From HK1 sp965220535 (GTDB lineage: Bacteria; Pseudomonadota; Gammaproteobacteria; HK1), in assembly GCA_965220535.1 (NCBI GenBank), contig OZ244833.1:2790001-2854000 (forward strand): a stretch of 64,000 nucleotides of DNA, read 5' to 3'. Under the pieces are notes generated by a model. The model had not been told where the DNA came from, did no database searches, and saw only the letters and a program-made list of their open reading frames with translations. This document shows positions 1 through 8,703 of this stretch, piece after piece. Position numbers and translations under genes: made by a program. How positions within the stretch are numbered: position 1 is the first letter of the stretch; each line of letters starts with the position of its first letter.

Positions 1-187
1 CGCATCGGGGGATCGTATCCGCCCGGATCCGTCTTGCGCTTTGCAACGCCCGCCTTGCAGCACATCGAAGGCTTGCGATCGCGCGTATCGCTTTTTTGCC
101 GTGATCGAAGGAGCCTTCGAAGGCACCGCTCGGGTGCTACAGAGCCCTTGGAGTCTTTTTGATCGACAACGAGGATATTTCAAGACT

Positions 188-895
188 ATGAGCCAATCGA
201 AAAAAGTCGCGATCATCACCGCCGCCGGCAGCGGCATGGGGGCCGGTGCCGCTCGCAGGTTGGCGGCGGACGATTTCAATGTGGCCATCCTCTCTTCCTC
301 CGGCCGCGGCGAAGCGCTGGCCGAGGATCTCGGGGGGATCGGGGTGACCGGATCGAACCGATCGGTGGACGATCTGCAGCGCCTCGTCGATATGACCATG
401 GATCGTTGGGGACGGGTGGATGCGCTGATCAACAGCGCCGGACACGGCCCGCGGGCGGATCTTCTCGATCTCTCGGACGAGGATTGGCAAAAGGGGATGG
501 AGGTCTATTTTCTCAGCGCGGTGCGTCCGATTCGGTTGGTCACCCCGATCATGCAAGAGCGAAAAGCGGGGGCCATCGTCAATATCTCGACCTTCGCCGC
601 CTTCGAGCCCGACCCCGTTTTTCCGACCTCCGGTGTTTTTCGTGCCGGGCTTGCGGCGTGGACCAAACTCTTCGCCGACCGCTACGCCGCCGATAATATT
701 CGCATCAACAACGTTCTTCCCGGCTTCATCGACAGCCTGCCGGAAAAACCCGAGTTTCGCGAACGCATTCCGATGCGGCGCTACGGCAGGACGGGGGAGA
801 TCGCCGAGCTCATCGCCTTTCTCGTCGGCCCCGGCGGCGGCTATATCACCGGTCAGAATATTCGCGCCGACGGCGGCATCACTCGCTCGGTCTGA
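188..895 (+). CDS. SDR-family oxidoreductase with altered catalytic Tyr/Lys
   Basis: A short-chain dehydrogenase/reductase of 235 residues, a normal length for the classical family. The Rossmann glycine motif TAAGSGMGAG lies at residues 11-20, NSAG at 82-85 and the catalytic-serine region NISTF near 132-136. The C-terminal part (GQNIRADGG, about 222-230) is typical of the FabG-like branch. The usual YxxxK is absent: the aligned stretch reads SGVFR at 148-152, so Tyr is Ser and Lys is Arg. The protein may therefore bind NAD(P)H without standard SDR chemistry, or use a different proton relay. The ATG at 188 is chosen because GAGGA lies 12 bases upstream and the family fold starts right after it; an open frame extends further upstream without family similarity. 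The substrate is unknown. Confidence 0.85.
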   Translation: MSQSKKVAIITAAGSGMGAGAARRLAADDFNVAILSSSGRGEALAEDLGGIGVTGSNRSVDDLQRLVDMTMDRWGRVDALINSAGHGPRADLLDLSDEDWQKGMEVYFLSAVRPIRLVTPIMQERKAGAIVNISTFAAFEPDPVFPTSGVFRAGLAAWTKLFADRYAADNIRINNVLPGFIDSLPEKPEFRERIPMRRYGRTGEIAELIAFLVGPGGGYITGQNIRADGGITRSV

Positions 896-999
896 TAGCG
901 GCGACAGAATCTCGAGCGCCCCTCGTCGGGCATCGGCGACATCGAAAAAGGGGCGATCGGCCTTCGGGGGCTATGCGAGCGAAGAGGATATAAAGGACG

Positions 1000-1728
1000 A
1001 TGTCCGATACCGTCGAATGGGGCTACGAAGGTGCTATCGGCCCTACCTGCTGGGGTTCGCTTAGCCCCGAGTTCTCTTTATGCGATTGCGGCAAGGAGCA
1101 ATCGCCGATCAATATCGAGCGCTTCGAAGTTCTCCCCCGAAGCCCCGTCGAATTCGATTACCGATCGGTTCCGGCGGGTAGCGGCGAGGTCATCGATACC
1201 GGCACCACGATCCAGTTGAACTGTCCGTCCGGCGGCGGCATCGGTCTCGACGGCGTTCGCTACGATCTCGTACAACTCCATTTCCATCATGGCAGCGAGC
1301 ATTTGGTGCAGGGGCGGCGCTTTGCGATGGAGATGCATTTGGTGCATCGTTCCGCGGCCCTCGAGGTCGCGGTGGTCGCGGTCCTGCTGCAAGAGGGGGC
1401 GCATAATCCGGCCTTCGATGCGATCTGGCGCCATCTGCCGGGAGGAGGGGGCGTTGTCGAAGGCGATGATTCGCCCGCGAACGTGCCCGCGAACGTGGAT
1501 CTGGCGAGCCTCTTGCCAGTGCGGCGAAGCGCTTGGCGCTATCGGGGGTCGCTGACGACCCCGCCTTGCAGCGAAGGGGTGAGGTGGCTGGTGCTGACCG
1601 AGCCGCTGAGCCTTTCGGCGGCGCAGATTGCCGCTTACGGGGCGGTTCATCCTCGCAGTTATCGTCCGGTGCAGCCTTTGGGGGTGAGGGTTTTGGTCTG
1701 CGATGCACCGCCGTCGGATGCGTCTTGA
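1000..1728 (+). CDS. alpha-type carbonic anhydrase
   Basis: Carbonic anhydrase of the alpha class (interconversion of CO2 and bicarbonate), 242 residues. The zinc ligands are visible as HFH at residues 94-96 and the His in EMHLVH at 113. The family blocks QSPINI (about 34-39) and LTTPPCSEGV (about 185-194) are also present. Most bacterial alpha enzymes are exported; here the protein starts directly with the mature fold (the WGY block) and no hydrophobic signal segment is seen, so a cytoplasmic location is inferred. The start at 1000 has AAGGA just upstream. It stands alone, 104 bp after the SDR gene on the same strand. Confidence 0.92.
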   Translation: MSDTVEWGYEGAIGPTCWGSLSPEFSLCDCGKEQSPINIERFEVLPRSPVEFDYRSVPAGSGEVIDTGTTIQLNCPSGGGIGLDGVRYDLVQLHFHHGSEHLVQGRRFAMEMHLVHRSAALEVAVVAVLLQEGAHNPAFDAIWRHLPGGGGVVEGDDSPANVPANVDLASLLPVRRSAWRYRGSLTTPPCSEGVRWLVLTEPLSLSAAQIAAYGAVHPRSYRPVQPLGVRVLVCDAPPSDAS

Positions 1729-1951
1729 TTCGTTGCCGTAACTTCTGACGTCATTTACGCCGTCGATTCGTCTTTCGCCTCCCCCCGATATCGCCGAAGC
1801 CTTCGTCGAGGGTCGGATGCCTGCCTAGTCCATCGAGCGCCGTCGAGCGCGAAGGGATTGCTCTTGGCCAAGCGAAGCCTTGGAGCGAATTCTTGGCTTT
1901 CGGCAGCGAGCGATCCTCTGCCGGGCGCTTTCTTTGTTCAGGTGGATGGCT

Positions 1952-3553
1952 TCAATCGAGGGCGTCGAAGTTGGATTTTCGAGGAGCCCAAAAAGGAAGC
2001 CAGGATTCGCTTTTGTCGTTGCCGAGCCTTTCGCCGTTCTTGTCGATGGCGATGAGACCTAAAGCGCTCGCCTGTTCGAGGATGCGAGCGCTCGCCGATG
2101 CCCCGCCGGCGTCGTTTTCGAATCCCATGCGCTCTTGCAAGGAGGCGCAGGTCATCGCTCGACCCTCTATCTGGCGCAAACAAGCGTGCTGGTAGCAAGC
2201 ACGAAGGCGCTCGTCTGCGCTCGTTGCGTCGCTCATTGCGTCGCTCGTTGCGTCGCTCGCTGCGCCCGTGGGTCTTGGCGCGTAGAGCGTCGCCTTGGTG
2301 CTCGTAGGAGTGTTTTCGAAAAGCGGCGGCGGAAGGCGCAGCCTTTCCGCGGCGGCGATCACCTTGTCGAGGCCGCTGTCCCATGCCGCCCGAATCCCCA
2401 ACCGACGCGTATGCCAAGCCAGGGCTTCGTTTCGATATTCGGGGGACGAGTCCACGAAGCGCAAGGGCTCGACCAAAGGCTTTCCGGGGTTGGTGAACTC
2501 GATCCGATCGTCGAAGATCTCCACCTGCGGCCCTCGCTCGAGAAGAGAAAAATCCTGATGAACGAGGGCGTTGATCAGCAGCTCGCGAATGATCGCCCCG
2601 AGTCCCGGTGCGTTATCGTATTTCGCATCGGGGCCAGGAGCGCGGCCAAGAGCGCGGCCAGGAGGCCTCGTCGCCGAAAGCCGGTTTCCTATCCCTTTGA
2701 CGAGCGCCGCGAAATCGAGGGCATAGCCTTTGCGATGCGTTTGTCGCTCCGAAGGGCGTTTGCGATCCCGGCCTTCGTATCGCACGATCTGCACGACTTT
2801 GTGTTTCAGATGGTCGAATCGCGGCAGATTCTTGGCCAGCAGCAGCGCCCCGGCGTTCGTGATATCGAAAGAAGCGCCGCCGGCCCGGATCAATCGGGCT
2901 TTATGCAGTTTTTCGAGGGCGATCTTCTCGTCGTCGATCGCTTCTTGTCCCAGCAGGCGAAACCAAGTCGGGATATCGAGCAGGCGCATGACGCGATCGC
3001 CTTTGATACGATCGTCGGCGATGCCCTCGGTGAAAGGAACTTCGTCGAGAATGCCGAGCAGTCGCTGCCGCAAGGAGGGGTTTTCGCCGATGCATATCGT
3101 GCGATCCCCGCTCCGGATATATTCGATGCCTTTGAAGGTCGCCGGTTGTTTGACGGCATGATCGATTTTCAGAACGATGACCGACAAACCACCGATCGTC
3201 GCTTTGCGAAAGCGAAAGTCGATCTGCGGTCTGATCAGGCGGCGTAGCCATCCATCGAGGCTCTCGTCGCCTTTTTTCATGACCGGGGGATTGAATCGCG
3301 TTCCCGTGATCGTTCGGCTACGGCCGTCGACGCCCCATAACGCGTAGGCGTGGCTTTGTCCGTGCAAGGCCGCGGAGTTGGCCAATGCCGCGATCGATTT
3401 GCCGATATCGTCGGGGTTGTCGTCGCGGGTGATCCGGAGCCATCGGGTATCCGGCGGCAAGAAGAGCAGGCGATCGACGAGGCTGACGCGATAGCCCGAA
3501 TATTCGAATGCGTCCATATCGCTTTTCTCGCTCTCGCCCTCGCCCTTGCCCAT
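1952..3553 (-). CDS. AlbA_2 (Schlafen-like) / HATPase_c_4 protein
   Basis: A 533-residue protein resembling the prokaryotic 'putative transcriptional regulator' family. It has an N-terminal AlbA_2/Schlafen-type domain (about residues 10-150), a middle winged-helix-like part, and a C-terminal GHKL-type ATPase-like domain with ELLINALVHQDF and the strand-NPG motif IEFTNPGKP (about 330-365). Such proteins are often stand-alone and found near defence or mobile genes; their biochemical role is unclear. A low-complexity segment (SDATSDAMSDAT) near residue 435 is encoded by a 12-bp tandem repeat, so its length may vary. An alternative ATG at 3517 (residue 13) is possible. No partner gene is evident next to it. 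Confidence 0.8.
   Translation of the reverse strand: MGKGEGESEKSDMDAFEYSGYRVSLVDRLLFLPPDTRWLRITRDDNPDDIGKSIAALANSAALHGQSHAYALWGVDGRSRTITGTRFNPPVMKKGDESLDGWLRRLIRPQIDFRFRKATIGGLSVIVLKIDHAVKQPATFKGIEYIRSGDRTICIGENPSLRQRLLGILDEVPFTEGIADDRIKGDRVMRLLDIPTWFRLLGQEAIDDEKIALEKLHKARLIRAGGASFDITNAGALLLAKNLPRFDHLKHKVVQIVRYEGRDRKRPSERQTHRKGYALDFAALVKGIGNRLSATRPPGRALGRAPGPDAKYDNAPGLGAIIRELLINALVHQDFSLLERGPQVEIFDDRIEFTNPGKPLVEPLRFVDSSPEYRNEALAWHTRRLGIRAAWDSGLDKVIAAAERLRLPPPLFENTPTSTKATLYAPRPTGAASDATSDAMSDATSADERLRACYQHACLRQIEGRAMTCASLQERMGFENDAGGASASARILEQASALGLIAIDKNGERLGNDKSESWLPFWAPRKSNFDALD
2221..2268. repeat. 12-bp tandem repeat inside the AlbA_2 gene
   Basis: About four units of TCGTTGCGTCGC with small changes, in frame within the minus-strand gene, where they encode a Ser-Asp-Ala-Thr/Met repeat between the ATPase-like domain and the C-terminal tail. 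Because the unit is a multiple of three, copy-number change would alter linker length only. Confidence 0.85.
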
Positions 3554-3710
3554 GTCCTTGCCCGCCGGCGCTGCCTGCGATCCTAGTCGATCGTCTTAGT
3601 CGATCGGCCGGTCGAGCGGCCGGTCGAAGGGCCGTCGCCATGCCCTCGGCTTGCGCCGCTTTTCGGCGGCGAAATCCGAGCCATCGTCGTCGATCGCGCG
3701 AAGCCCGATC

Positions 3711-3752
3711 TTGTCGTTTCAGGCTTGTCGTTTCAGGCTCGTCGTTTCAGGC
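3711..3752. repeat. 14-bp tandem repeat (x3)
   Basis: Three units of TTGTCGTTTCAGGC in the spacer between the two minus-strand genes. The last unit runs into the stop codon region of the Gfo/Idh/MocA gene at 3747. Confidence 0.85.
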
Positions 3753-4760
3753 GAGCGATCCGCGGGCGACGGCCCGCTCGATCGACTCGATATTGCACAG
3801 CCCCTCTTCGCCGGCGACCTCGGGGTTGCGATTGTCTCGTATCGCGGCCGCGAAATCCCCGATCTCTTCGGCGTAAGGGTCGACGATCGGGAAAGGAAAC
3901 TCCCCCTCGTGGGTGCGAATGGAGCCCGCACCTTGTGCGCCCAGGGTGTTTTCGCAAAGCGCATAGCCCTCGCTGCCGTAGATCTCCATTCTTCTCGGGG
4001 CATCGAAAAGAACCGAAGTGCATAACTCCGCCGTCGCTCCCGATTCGAATTCGAAATGAACCAGCGCGGTTTCGTCATGCGGCCCTCGGTGCACCCGACG
4101 GGTGATCTGCGCCCCCTCGCGAACGATCTCCCCGCAGGTCGGGCGCATCATCCAGCGGATCTGATCGATGCCGTGGGTGCCGACGGCGGCTAGCCCCCAC
4201 CAGCGTCCGACTTCGGGGCGGGCGCGCCAGTTGGAGGCGTCGGCGAGGATCGACCAGTGCACGCGCAAATGTCGCAGGGTGCCGAATTCCCCGGCCTGCA
4301 CCATACGATGAAGGGCGCGATGCCCCGCATGCCAGCGAAGGTGATAGGCGATCCCCAGTCGCACATCGGCATCCCGGCAAGCGGCGATCATCCTTGCGGC
4401 GTCGGCGGCGGTGGTGGCCATCGGTTTTTCGCACAAAACATGCTTGCCTGCGGATGCCGCCGCGATGCATTGTTCGGCGTGCAAGCCGTCCGCGGATGCG
4501 ATCAGCACCGCGTCCAGATCCGGATCCGCCAGCAGCGTTGCGAGATCGTCGAAGGCGGGCTCGCAGGCGGCGGCACGATGGCGGCGGGCGAAGTCGCGGG
4601 CTCGCTCGAGGTCGCGGCTCAGCACGCTCCACAACTCCACCCCGGGCAATCCGGCGATGGCCGGGGCCAAAAAGTTGTCGGCGATCCGCCCGGTGGCGAT
4701 CATCGCGATACGCAAGGCCGGGGTTTCGATATCGTTCGTTGCGGACTTCGTTGCGGACAT
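3747..4760 (-). CDS. Gfo/Idh/MocA-family oxidoreductase
   Basis: NAD(P)-dependent dehydrogenase of the glucose-fructose/inositol dehydrogenase family, 337 residues. The nucleotide-binding start (IAMIATGRIADNF, about 18-30) is slightly off the usual GxGxxG. The family motif EKPMATT (about 111-117) carries the conserved catalytic-site Lys. The C-terminal half is the usual substrate-binding sheet. It starts 6 bp after the ferredoxin gene ends and is the last gene of a five-gene minus-strand run with the tricarboxylate-type transporter and PrpF-type isomerase, so it may oxidise a product of the imported acid. The substrate cannot be told from sequence. Confidence 0.88.
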   Translation of the reverse strand: MSATKSATNDIETPALRIAMIATGRIADNFLAPAIAGLPGVELWSVLSRDLERARDFARRHRAAACEPAFDDLATLLADPDLDAVLIASADGLHAEQCIAAASAGKHVLCEKPMATTAADAARMIAACRDADVRLGIAYHLRWHAGHRALHRMVQAGEFGTLRHLRVHWSILADASNWRARPEVGRWWGLAAVGTHGIDQIRWMMRPTCGEIVREGAQITRRVHRGPHDETALVHFEFESGATAELCTSVLFDAPRRMEIYGSEGYALCENTLGAQGAGSIRTHEGEFPFPIVDPYAEEIGDFAAAIRDNRNPEVAGEEGLCNIESIERAVARGSLA

Positions 4761-4766
4761 GGCGTT

Positions 4767-5189
4767 TCACCTTGGCGAAGGGTCGCTCGAGGGGAAGGGC
4801 AAGGGGCGGGTGGCGAAGATATATTCCTCGACCGGCCGCCCGCCGATCAGATGCTCTTGGATGATGCGCTCGAGTGTCGAAGGGGTGCACGAGTGATACC
4901 AGATGCCATCGGGGTAGACGAGGGCGATCGGGCCGTGAACGCAAACGCGCAGGCAATTGACCTTGCTGCGATAGACCCCGCCGGCATCGCTCAGCCCGAG
5001 TTCGGCCAAACGCTTTTTCAGGTATTCCCACGAAGCGAGGCCCAGCGCCCGGGGGCAGCATTTGGCATCGCTTTGATCGCTGCACAGCAGGATATGGCGC
5101 CTCGTTTCGGGGATGCGCAGTTTTTCGACCGCGGCCGCCAAGGCTTCGCCTCGGCTTTCGCTTTCGGGGTTGTCGATAGGCAAGGGCAT
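4767..5189 (-). CDS. thioredoxin-like [2Fe-2S] ferredoxin
   Basis: A 140-residue thioredoxin-fold [2Fe-2S] ferredoxin. Candidate cluster ligands are C36, C44 or C45, C79 and C83, in the CSDQSDAKCC and NCLRVCVHGP segments; the first-pair spacing is a little short for the family. The C-terminal part (PDGIWYHSC) is characteristic of these proteins. The ATG at 5189 is chosen because the fold follows directly; the longer frame upstream overlaps the PrpF-type gene. It sits between the isomerase (101 bp upstream) and the oxidoreductase (6 bp downstream), suggesting an electron carrier for a redox step of this operon, which is inference. Confidence 0.8.
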   Translation of the reverse strand: MPLPIDNPESESRGEALAAAVEKLRIPETRRHILLCSDQSDAKCCPRALGLASWEYLKKRLAELGLSDAGGVYRSKVNCLRVCVHGPIALVYPDGIWYHSCTPSTLERIIQEHLIGGRPVEEYIFATRPLPFPSSDPSPR

Positions 5190-5289
5190 GATGCTCAGGG
5201 TTTTTTCGTTCGCGGGGTCGGCGGGGTTCGAAAAGCGGGATCGGGATAGGCAGCGAAAAGGCTCATGCCGAGTCGGATTCGCAGGTCTT

Positions 5290-6378
5290 TCAAGGAGCCC
5301 AGATCGAGCGGGGAACGAAGATTTCTCCTCGGGCCAGCAAACGCGCGGTTCTGAGCAAACTTGCGGATCGGAATCGGATATCGCCGTCTTTCGCCTCGTA
5401 ATCCATCTGCAGATCGAGAAAGCCCGTCGGGTGCTCGATACGCATCGAAGCGGGATTTTCATGCACCGGCGTTGCCAGACCTTCAGCCACCGTGCCGGGG
5501 ACGAGGGCGCAGGCGGCGATGCATTGTCCGCCGGTAACCGCCATGCTCGGATGGCATTTCCAGGGCGTGAAATAACGCGCGGCGACGGTGCCACCGGCGC
5601 GCGCTTTCGCGAGCAGGGCGAATTTGGGAACCACGGAGCGGCTCGTATCGCCCAAACCCATGCGCTTGCCGGCCTCGATGCGCAGCGATTCCATACGCGC
5701 TTGCAGCTGCGAAGGGCGATTCAAATCCTCGACGCTCTCGTGCCCCGATCGATCGAAATCCTGCGCCCGGGCCATGACCGTCGGCATGGCCATATCCATG
5801 CAGGTGAGTTCGATCCCGTCGATCGTCTCGCGCGGATGGCCTGTCGGGAGCAGAGCCCCGGTCAAAGAGCCGACGGTATCCATGAAACGCAGCCTTACCG
5901 GGGAAGCGCAGCCCGGAACCCCGTCGATGCGGGTGTCGCCTTCGTAATCGACTCGCCCTTCGGGGGTGCGAACGAGGGCCTCGATCAGCGCCCCGGTATT
6001 GACCGATCGAATGCGTACCGACGTGGTTTCGCCCTGCGCTTCGATCAGCCCGGTTTCGATGGCCGCCGGACCGACCCCGGACAGGATATTGCCGCAGGTG
6101 GGTCGATAGTCGACCGATCGCTCGTCGACCGCCACTTGGGCGAAGAGATAATCGATATCGTGCTCGGCCTCTTTGGCCGCCGAAAGCATCGCCACCTTGG
6201 TGGTTACCGAAGCCCCGCCCCCGATCCCGTCGATATTCAGCGGATGCCCGGCTCCCAAAGCCGCGATCAGAACTTCGCTCAGCGTATCGCGATCTTCGGG
6301 CAGATCCGAACGCCGGAAATAAGGCCCGCGCGAAGTGCCGCCGCGCAGAAAAAGAAAGGGGATCGGAGTTTGGCTCAT
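5290..6378 (-). CDS. PrpF-family isomerase (4-oxalomesaconate tautomerase-like)
   Basis: A 362-residue member of the PrpF/GalD family, diaminopimelate-epimerase fold, which isomerises double bonds in aconitate-like or oxalomesaconate acids. The family start block FLRGGTSRGPYF (about 9-20) and two Cys-containing turns (PTCGN, about 115-119, and GQCIAA, about 290-295) are seen; such Cys act in proton transfer in the family. The start at 6378 places the first family block at residue 9. Co-directional with a TctA-TctB permease 118 bp upstream, which suggests an imported tricarboxylate or aromatic-cleavage acid as substrate. GalD and methylaconitate isomerase cannot be told apart here. Confidence 0.85.
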   Translation of the reverse strand: MSQTPIPFLFLRGGTSRGPYFRRSDLPEDRDTLSEVLIAALGAGHPLNIDGIGGGASVTTKVAMLSAAKEAEHDIDYLFAQVAVDERSVDYRPTCGNILSGVGPAAIETGLIEAQGETTSVRIRSVNTGALIEALVRTPEGRVDYEGDTRIDGVPGCASPVRLRFMDTVGSLTGALLPTGHPRETIDGIELTCMDMAMPTVMARAQDFDRSGHESVEDLNRPSQLQARMESLRIEAGKRMGLGDTSRSVVPKFALLAKARAGGTVAARYFTPWKCHPSMAVTGGQCIAACALVPGTVAEGLATPVHENPASMRIEHPTGFLDLQMDYEAKDGDIRFRSASLLRTARLLARGEIFVPRSIWAP

Positions 6379-6496
6379 GCATAAGGCCCTTGGCGTCGCC
6401 TTCGAGGGTCGATGGAAGAGTCGACGGGAGAGTCGATGCAAGAAGGGAGAGGGCGGTGGATCCGAGGCGAAACCGCCTATCGGCGGCAGCGCGGGT

Positions 6497-8509
6497 TCAA
6501 CGGAAAGGCCAAGGCAGATCGAGGGTATTTTGCACGATACCGCGCGGGAAGTGCAGGCTGAGCATCCATGCGAGACCGAGCAGGAACGCCGCCGCGCCGC
6601 CGGTCAGGGCCAGCGTTTTGCCCCAGCTCGCTCGCGCTCGCCGTCGCAAGAAAGCGAGGAAGAACACGATCATCGAGGCGTAAAAGCCGACCAAGGCGGA
6701 GCCGACGACCAATCCCGCCAGCCATAACCACCCCGACCATAATCGACCGCTTTCTTCCTTGCCGACATGATCTCCGGTGATTTCGAGATCGACAAACGCC
6801 GGATGATCCGAGGGTCCGCGCCACAAACGCCACGACAGGGCCAGGCAGAAGACGAGGCCGGTGATCGCCGCTCCGGTGGGGAAGATTCCGCCCAAGAAGG
6901 TATGCGTCGAGGCGTCGTTCCAAGCGAGCAGGCAAAAGCCCGCCATCGCCGCGGTGAAGAGGATCTGCCAAAGGCGAGTGGTATGCGCTTCTTCCACGCG
7001 CTCTCGGGAGCCGCTGGTGTCGATCCCGGTGGTGTCGATCTCCTTGACCCGTCGCCGAAGACCGAACCAAAGCGAGGCCAGCGTGAGCGCGGCGATGACC
7101 ATCACCCCGGGTCGCAAAAGCATCCCGAAGCCGCCGTATTGGGGGTTGAATTGCAAGGCTTGGTAGAAATAGGTCTCCGCTTGGGGAGCGAGCACGTAGC
7201 CGATCAGCAGCGCCGGGCGCGGCCAACCGAAACGCTTCATCAAAATACCCAAGGCTCCGATCGCGGCGAGGGCCACGAGATCGGCGAGATCGCGCGTCGC
7301 TTGGAAGGCGGCGAAACAGACCAAGGCGATCATGCACGGAGCCAGCCAAGCGAAGGGGATCGTGGTCAAGCGGGCGATCGGCGGCGCGAGCAGAAAGCAG
7401 ATCCCCGCCCCCATGATATTGGCCACCGCCAGCGACCAGATGATGGTGTAGGTGGTGCCGAGTTCGGCATTGGCCAAAGCGGGCCCCGGTTCGATCCCGA
7501 TCAAAATCATGCCGCCGAGAAAGACGGCCATCGATCCCGAGCCGGGGATGCCGAAGAGGATCGTCGGTAGCAAGGTGCCGCCTTGCATCGCATTATTGGC
7601 GCTTTCCGGGGCGATCACCCCGCGGATATCCCCCTTGCCGAACTCGGGGTTCTTCTTGCAGGTTTGCACGGCATGGCCGTAGGTGATCCAGTCGACGACC
7701 GATCCGCCCAAGCCCGGGATCGCTCCGATCATGGCTCCCATACCGGCGCAGCGCACCGAGAGAAAGGTATTGCGTGCCCAATCGCGCAGTCCCGCGAACC
7801 AGCCTTGACCCAGCAGCGCGCGCCCGGCGATGGAGCGGTTCTTGCGCAATAAATCGACGATTTCCGGTATCGCGAAGAGGCCCAAGCCCATCACCACCAG
7901 GGGGATGCCGTCGTAGAGATATTCGAAGCCGAAGATCATGCGGAATTCCCCGGTGGCGGGAGCGCCCCCGATCGATCCCGCCAGCAGGCCGATCGCCCCG
8001 GCCGCGATTCCCTTCGTCAGGCTGCGCCCGGCGAGCGCGGCGACCATCGACAGGCCGAAAAGTGCGAGCATGAAGAGCTCGGCGGCTCCGAAGGTCAGGA
8101 TCAGCGGCCGGGCGATCAGGACGAAGCCGGTCAGGATCAAGGCCCCGACGAGCCCGCCGAAGAGCGAGGAGGCGAAAGCCGCCGAGAGCGCCCGCGCCGC
8201 CTGTCCGCGCCGGGCCAAGGGAAAGCCGTCGAGAACCGTGGCTTGGCTGGCGGAGGAGCCGGGGATCCCCATCAGCACCGAGGCGAAGGTATCGGAGGTG
8301 GGGATGACCGCAACCAAGCCGACCAGCATCCCCAAAGCGGCCGTCGGCTCCATGCCGAAAACGAAGGGGATGAGCAGGGAAAGCCCGGCGATTCCGCCGA
8401 GCCCGGGGATCACGCCGACCACCAAGCCGACGCCGACCCCGGTCAACATCCAGATGAAGTGTTCGAACGAGGCCAGCGAGCCTGCGGCTTGGGCGAGAGC
8501 ATCCAGCAT
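6497..8509 (-). CDS. fused TctA-TctB permease of a tripartite tricarboxylate transporter
   Basis: A 670-residue integral membrane protein. Residues 1-500 are the large TctA subunit, with its duplicated glycine/proline motifs (GVIPGLGGIAG near 38-48 and GAIPGLGGSV near 267-276) and about a dozen membrane segments. Residues about 520-665 match the small TctB subunit (four hydrophobic segments, low conservation). In the family these are usually separate genes; here they form one reading frame. The binding protein gene lies directly upstream (8704-9858) on the same strand, so the complete transporter is encoded. The transporter is a secondary, periplasmic-binding-protein-dependent importer of carboxylic acids. 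Confidence 0.9.
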   Translation of the reverse strand: MLDALAQAAGSLASFEHFIWMLTGVGVGLVVGVIPGLGGIAGLSLLIPFVFGMEPTAALGMLVGLVAVIPTSDTFASVLMGIPGSSASQATVLDGFPLARRGQAARALSAAFASSLFGGLVGALILTGFVLIARPLILTFGAAELFMLALFGLSMVAALAGRSLTKGIAAGAIGLLAGSIGGAPATGEFRMIFGFEYLYDGIPLVVMGLGLFAIPEIVDLLRKNRSIAGRALLGQGWFAGLRDWARNTFLSVRCAGMGAMIGAIPGLGGSVVDWITYGHAVQTCKKNPEFGKGDIRGVIAPESANNAMQGGTLLPTILFGIPGSGSMAVFLGGMILIGIEPGPALANAELGTTYTIIWSLAVANIMGAGICFLLAPPIARLTTIPFAWLAPCMIALVCFAAFQATRDLADLVALAAIGALGILMKRFGWPRPALLIGYVLAPQAETYFYQALQFNPQYGGFGMLLRPGVMVIAALTLASLWFGLRRRVKEIDTTGIDTSGSRERVEEAHTTRLWQILFTAAMAGFCLLAWNDASTHTFLGGIFPTGAAITGLVFCLALSWRLWRGPSDHPAFVDLEITGDHVGKEESGRLWSGWLWLAGLVVGSALVGFYASMIVFFLAFLRRRARASWGKTLALTGGAAAFLLGLAWMLSLHFPRGIVQNTLDLPWPFR

Positions 8510-8574
8510 ACGAGATCACCAGTGCTCGAAGGGTCGAAGGGAGATGCCGGAGGCGCAGATCGCCCCCGGCATCC

Positions 8575-8610
8575 GATACTCGGGTCGATACTCGAGTCGA
8601 TACTCGGGTC
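8575..8610. repeat. 12-bp tandem repeat (x3)
   Basis: Three units of GATACTCGGGTC, the middle one with one change, in the 194-bp spacer between the binding-protein gene and the permease gene of the transporter operon. Confidence 0.85.
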
Positions 8611-8703
8611 AAGGAGTAAAAGCGAAGCGGGAAGAAAGCCTTAGGTATCGGGTTTCGGGTGTGCGAAGCGCACGATCCCCGATGCCGAAAAGGGCGCTCC
8701 CGC

